Positions 63,130-64,000 of a DNA stretch of 64,000 nt are shown one piece after another (within the stretch, counting starts at the first letter, position 1; each line of letters opens with the position of its first letter). Source of the stretch: Candidatus Chloroploca mongolica (GTDB lineage Bacteria > Chloroflexota > Chloroflexia > Chloroflexales > Chloroflexaceae). The position numbers and the translations under genes are program-made. The stretch is taken from contig NZ_SIJK02000032.1 of assembly GCF_004762035.2 (NCBI RefSeq), forward strand, positions 1 through 64,000, read 5' to 3'. The notes below the pieces were generated by a model that had not been told where the DNA came from, did not search any database, and saw only the letters and a program-made list of their open reading frames with translations.

Positions 63130-64000
63130 ATGCTTTCCAGAACTGTGCGTGTCGACTTGTTCATAAGAGCCGTTGTGGTAGCTGGCCTGTTTTGCTTATT
63201 ACTGGCTCCCTTGCAGGTAACGGCCCAGGACGAAACCCGGCCTGAAGACGCGGTGACGACATCCACTACCGAGACGATGCCATCCACCAGCACACCCGCA
63301 CCGGAGATAATCCCCCTCTTGCCGACCCTTCAAGCCATGCAGACAGCCCAAGCCGCCCTATCAACTATCGTACTGGAAACGCCGCCCACTGATCAGCCGC
63401 TTACCCTGCTGCCCGAAACGCTGACCATTGATGCAACCAGACCAACCACCGAGACACGGCTGGTGCTGGTACGGGCAAGCAGAACCATTACCAATCTACA
63501 GGCTATCATCCTCGATTTGCCTCGCCCAGACAACCATCGCGTGCTCGGACACCAGCAGATCGCATTGCACCAAAGCCTGCCCCCCACCCTGACCGCAGGA
63601 AGTCTGATCACCATCCCTATCACTCTTGATCTCACCAGCATCGAAAGCGGCGAATATACCGGCAAGATCCACTTCATCTATGCCAATGGCGAAACCTTTC
63701 TCCCTCTCACCATTCGTGTCAAAGATAGTGCCGCCTGGCCGCTGATCGTGCTAACCCTCGCGGTGGTCATCGGCCTCACGGTCACCCAGTACCGCAGCGG
63801 CGCCTTCCGGCTCGACGAAGTCGGCGCACGCCTGGATCGGCTCAATCACGAAATCCGCGAACGAAGCATGCGCGAGGGCCTTGAACTCTTGAAAGAGAAT
63901 CGGGCGCTTGCGGCTCAGGTTGCGACGGCCCAACAACAACTGGACAATCACAAGCCTGATGAGGCCGAACAGGCCATCCAGGCAGCGTACAGACTTCTGG
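63130..64000 (+). CDS. Secreted-domain, membrane-anchored coiled-coil protein, 3' end outside window
   Basis: The frame is open from the ATG at 63130 (GGAGG upstream) to the window edge, 290 residues seen. Residues 1-34 are a signal peptide (IRAVVVAGLFCLLLAPLQVT, then AQ). A Thr/Pro-rich stretch is followed by a beta-sandwich-like external domain (TETRLVLVRASRTITNLQAI, GEYTGKIHFIYANGETFLPL). A membrane helix (WPLIVLTLAVVIGLTVTQY) lies near 200, and a cytoplasmic coiled coil begins after it (LDRLNHEIRERSMREGLELL). It is separated from the CIS locus by repeats and may be unrelated to it. Confidence 0.8.
   Translation, partial: MLSRTVRVDLFIRAVVVAGLFCLLLAPLQVTAQDETRPEDAVTTSTTETMPSTSTPAPEIIPLLPTLQAMQTAQAALSTIVLETPPTDQPLTLLPETLTIDATRPTTETRLVLVRASRTITNLQAIILDLPRPDNHRVLGHQQIALHQSLPPTLTAGSLITIPITLDLTSIESGEYTGKIHFIYANGETFLPLTIRVKDSAAWPLIVLTLAVVIGLTVTQYRSGAFRLDEVGARLDRLNHEIRERSMREGLELLKENRALAAQVATAQQQLDNHKPDEAEQAIQAAYRLL

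Overview
The window is GC-rich, has strong AGGAGG-type ribosome binding sites and carries clustered accessory systems. The most likely source is a chromosome of a Chloroflexota bacterium (class Chloroflexia, for example a filamentous phototroph relative). This rests on the GV-repeat membrane protein, the REP families and the composition of the contractile injection locus. The assignment is an inference; there is no marker gene except one tRNA.

Layout. (1) 1-7638, minus strand: one defence operon, hsdR-hsdM-hsdS (type I restriction-modification), followed at 5 nt and 1 nt spacing by a P-loop NTPase and a membrane protein ending in a long Val-Gly/Val-Ala hexanucleotide repeat that runs off the window edge. 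(2) 7639-8524: a non-coding stretch with two promoter-plus-hairpin modules and a tRNA-Val(CAC). (3) 8580-10963, minus strand: a LysA-like PLP decarboxylase, a 100-residue unknown protein and an SDR enzyme with Phe at the catalytic Tyr position. (4) 11066-11660: a REP/palindrome cluster. (5) 11843-28203, plus strand: a complete type I CRISPR-Cas locus. Its order is small HTH protein, WYL regulator, cas3 (HD domain at the C-terminus), cas8 with an internal start for a cas11 small subunit, cas7, cas5, a REP-associated tyrosine transposase (RAYT) gene, cas6, cas1, cas2, cas4, then an array of 54 repeats and 53 spacers. (6) 28355-28976: a second REP cluster closely resembling the first, so the CRISPR-Cas locus lies between long direct repeats. 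(7) 29199-62757, plus strand: an extracellular-type contractile injection system (eCIS, AFP/PVC-like). It has a cap protein, two sheaths, two tubes, a tube-adaptor protein with a large Gly-Ala-Ser-Phe repeat, hub, spike, a membrane-tailed protein, gp25, gp6, a tail-protein-I-like protein, three related large proteins, an AAA+ ATPase and two cargo proteins (a DUF4157 protein and a His-Me finger nuclease). (8) 63130-64000: the start of a signal-peptide plus membrane-anchor coiled-coil protein, cut by the window end.

How it works together. Regions 1 and 5 are anti-phage systems. Region 5 looks like one operon under the two small regulators, whose upstream DNA shares TGCAAC half-sites. Region 7 is a self-contained contractile device. 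Its long intergenic gaps hold hairpins or repeats, at places that would separate the high-copy sheath and tube genes from the low-copy baseplate genes. The most unusual points are the internally translated Cas11, a RAYT gene inside the cas operon that has been enlarged in frame by REP-like DNA, the near-identical REP clusters flanking the CRISPR locus, a membrane-tailed baseplate-region protein, and a short N-terminal motif shared by the two cargo proteins.
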